A DNA stretch of 33,193 nt, taken from the NCBI GenBank assembly GCA_946480055.1, contig CAMLID010000034.1:1-33193 (forward strand). The letters are read 5' to 3'. This DNA is from an uncultured Lysobacter sp. Lineage in GTDB: Bacteria; Pseudomonadota; Gammaproteobacteria; Xanthomonadales; Xanthomonadaceae. Positions 30,521 through 33,193 of the stretch are shown in pieces (within the stretch, counting starts at the first letter, position 1; each line of letters opens with the position of its first letter). Below the pieces are notes generated by a model, which saw only the letters and a list, made by a program, of their open reading frames with translations, was not told where the DNA came from and did no database searches. Made by a program: the position numbers and the translations under genes.

Positions 30521-31406
30521 CGTGTTTGTAGACGTCTTTGTCATTGAGCCCGTATTCCTTCTGCAGCGTACCCACCAGCTTGTTGATCGATGCCGTCTGC
30601 TCGGCGGTCGGCGCGTCCCAGGTCTTGGTCTTGCTGTTATAGCTGCCGACCACTTCGATGCCGACGCTATCGGAGTTCATCGGAAAGCGGTCGGGGTAGG
30701 CCTTGGCTTTCTCGTGGTCGTGGATTGCCTTGGGGTTCCAGCCGGTCTTGTCGAAGAAGGCCTTCTCCTGCGCCGAGCAGTTGCCTTCCTCCACGCAGCG
30801 GCCCTTGATCTTGCCGACGTGCTGGGTCTGTTCGTTGAGGCTGGCGGTCTGGTAGATCGTGCCGTCCTTGTCGATCAGGAAGTGGGTGCCGGTGCCGGTC
30901 TTGAACGAGTTGAGCGCGCCTTGCGCAGTGGAGCCCTCGGTGCGGTGCATGACCACCGCGTTGATGTCCTTGAGCGGACCCTTCTCCAGCGCCGCGATCG
31001 GCTGCTTGGTGATGCCGGGATCGGTGAGGTAACCGTCCTTGCCGACCTGCGGGGTGTGGGCGTAGGCACGCAGGGTCTGGTCGGCGTCGGTCTTGGCCAT
31101 CGCCAGCGGTACGCTGACCCAGGGCTGGGTCGGGGACGGGTCGCCGTTGCCCTTCATCGCGAACAATGAGGGCACCGCTGCGTCGGGCTTGCCGGCGACG
31201 ATGCGGTCGAAGTCGGCCATCTGCGGATTGCGCTTGAGCTGGTCGTACAGGCCCGCGGCCAGGTTGCGCGATTCGGCGTCGTTCCACTGCCCCGCGGCTT
31301 TCACACCGTCGTAGACCTTCTGGTAGCGGGCGTGGTCGGGGTGGGCGGCGTCGTAAGGCAGTATCGGGCTGGGTAAAACCGGGCTGGGTGCAGTCGGGTC
31401 GGCCAT
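30417..31406 (-). CDS. N-acetylmuramoyl-L-alanine amidase with N-terminal XVIPCD-like domain (candidate X-Tfe effector)
   Basis: A 329-residue amidase_2-type enzyme that should cut the bond between MurNAc and L-Ala in peptidoglycan. Zinc ligands are likely H154 (VVMHRTEG), H295 (VYKHDAIS) and D308 (GEGADLY), with E251 (GIEVVG) near the active site. Residues ~18-115 resemble XVIPCD, the secretion signal for the Xanthomonadales killing T4SS: AHPDHARYQKVYDGV, D-x-E-S-x-N-L-A-A-x-L, MADFDRIV, SLFAMKGNGDP, and a following V...A...T...Q. XVIPCD is normally C-terminal; here it is at the front. There is no Sec signal peptide, as expected for a T4SS substrate. A strong Shine-Dalgarno (AGGAAAGGA) precedes ATG 31406. 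The downstream lipoprotein overlaps its 3' end. Confidence 0.88.
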   Translation of the reverse strand: MADPTAPSPVLPSPILPYDAAHPDHARYQKVYDGVKAAGQWNDAESRNLAAGLYDQLKRNPQMADFDRIVAGKPDAAVPSLFAMKGNGDPSPTQPWVSVPLAMAKTDADQTLRAYAHTPQVGKDGYLTDPGITKQPIAALEKGPLKDINAVVMHRTEGSTAQGALNSFKTGTGTHFLIDKDGTIYQTASLNEQTQHVGKIKGRCVEEGNCSAQEKAFFDKTGWNPKAIHDHEKAKAYPDRFPMNSDSVGIEVVGSYNSKTKTWDAPTAEQTASINKLVGTLQKEYGLNDKDVYKHDAISYKTLGEGADLYVPGNRTPPAPVVQPSGPSR

Positions 31407-31540
31407 CGGAAATCCTTTCCTGTGCGGGCGCGAGGCGGGGCTCGTCGCGTCGAAACTGCCAGCTTTCGCCGGGCCTATCAAGTGAAGGCCGGTGGGGTTC
31501 CGCATTTCACCTGCCTGAACGCGTGGTCCGACAGCGCTCC

Positions 31541-31570
31541 AAAAAACAAAGGGCGCCGAAGCGCCCTTTG
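31541..31570 (-). terminator. terminator of icd
   Basis: On the minus strand, CAAAGGGCGC-TTCG-GCGCCCTTTG followed by six T. In plus coordinates: A-run 31541-31546, stem arms 31547-31556 and 31561-31570. A perfect 10-bp stem with a TTCG loop, about 28 bases after the icd stop. It isolates icd from the amidase gene. Confidence 0.92.
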
Positions 31571-31597
31571 TTGTGTACCGATGCGAACGTCGTCGCG

Positions 31598-32926
<1,329 letters not shown>

Positions 32927-33016
32927 TACGATCTCCAGTGGGGCCAGTCCCGTGCGCGGGCGCAGGGGCGAAGCAGGGTTCTGGCGGGTCGCGACAGTGC
33001 TGCGATCCGGCCCGCC

Positions 33017-33045
33017 ATTGTCGCGGTTCGGGCGGGGCGTGGCAA
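33017..33045 (-). promoter_or_regulatory. sigma-70-type promoter of icd
   Basis: On the minus strand, TTGCCA (33040-33045), a 17-base spacer, then GACAAT (33017-33022), about 90 bases ahead of the icd start. Spacing is ideal and both hexamers are near consensus. Confidence 0.6.
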
Positions 33046-33132
33046 AGGCCGGCGGGGTATTGGGCGCTGTCGAGATGGAATGATGTTTTCCAGGCCCGCA
33101 TGATGGCCGCGCGACTTACCGCGCTGGGCTTT

Positions 33133-33193
33133 GGGGTAGGAGCGGCGTGAGCCGCGACCGCGCCGCCACAGCCGCGACGAGGGTCGCGGCTGT
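33133..33193. repeat. palindromic repeat plus a terminal hairpin
   Basis: One REP-like copy (33133-33163; GTAGGAGCGGCGTGAGCCGC followed by GACCGCG), then ACAGCCGCGA-CGAGGG-TCGCGGCTGT (33168-33193), a perfect 10-bp stem that reaches the window edge. The hairpin reuses the GCCGCGA half of the repeat in both arms. Confidence 0.75.

Noticed and set aside
33168..33193. Terminator at the window end
   Set aside because: The stem is perfect but no T-run is visible before the sequence ends, and the arms reuse the REP-like repeat, so it is annotated as part of the repeat.

Overview
The window reads as an ordinary chromosomal segment of a GC-rich gammaproteobacterium of the Lysobacteraceae (Xanthomonadaceae), most like Lysobacter. 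The grounds are the very high GC content, strong G/C bias at codon third positions, many copies of a short palindromic repeat with core GGAGCGGCGTGAGCCGCGA between genes, and family-typical genes: a CadC-like regulator fused to TolB-like and TPR regions, a PKHD hydroxylase, HrpB, AceK, and a candidate Xanthomonadales type IV secretion (T4SS) killing effector. This assignment is inference from sequence style; no marker gene such as rRNA is present.

Layout. 1-4.4 kb: the 3' end of an ABC-2 permease, two unrecognised genes, a large membrane-bound winged-helix regulator on the minus strand, and a small exported protein. 4.4-7.2 kb: an ECF41 sigma-factor module (AhpD-like protein plus sigma factor, preceded by a matching promoter), flanked by two secreted proteins that look like paralogues. 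7.2-14.6 kb: TatD, HrpB, a sulfotransferase-like P-loop protein, a repeat-rich 700 bp gap, a small membrane protein, a PKHD-type hydroxylase and a small membrane protein. 14.7-20.7 kb: a response regulator-histidine kinase hybrid, an EamA transporter, an RluE-type pseudouridine synthase, an exported unknown and an exported methyltransferase. 20.8-23.1 kb: a LysR regulator divergent from a 60-residue Cys-tailed peptide gene, then a RES/Xre toxin-antitoxin pair. 23.1-29.7 kb: AceK, a decayed-looking stretch, a DUF885 peptidase, a tiny exported peptide, an exported alpha/beta hydrolase and a small exported protein. 29.7-33.2 kb, minus strand: isocitrate dehydrogenase, a predicted T4SS-type amidase effector, a lipoprotein overlapping it (candidate immunity protein) and a frameshifted small gene.

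How the genes work together. AceK phosphorylates isocitrate dehydrogenase to control flux into the glyoxylate shunt; enzyme and substrate both lie here, and the phosphorylatable serine is conserved. The ECF41 sigma factor probably drives its own operon with the AhpD-like protein. The amidase and overlapping lipoprotein look like an interbacterial effector/immunity pair; the XVIPCD-like secretion signal is at the N-terminus rather than the usual C-terminus. That pair, the LysR/Cys-peptide unit, and a shared 17-nt insert that interrupts two unrelated palindromic repeats are the most interesting items.
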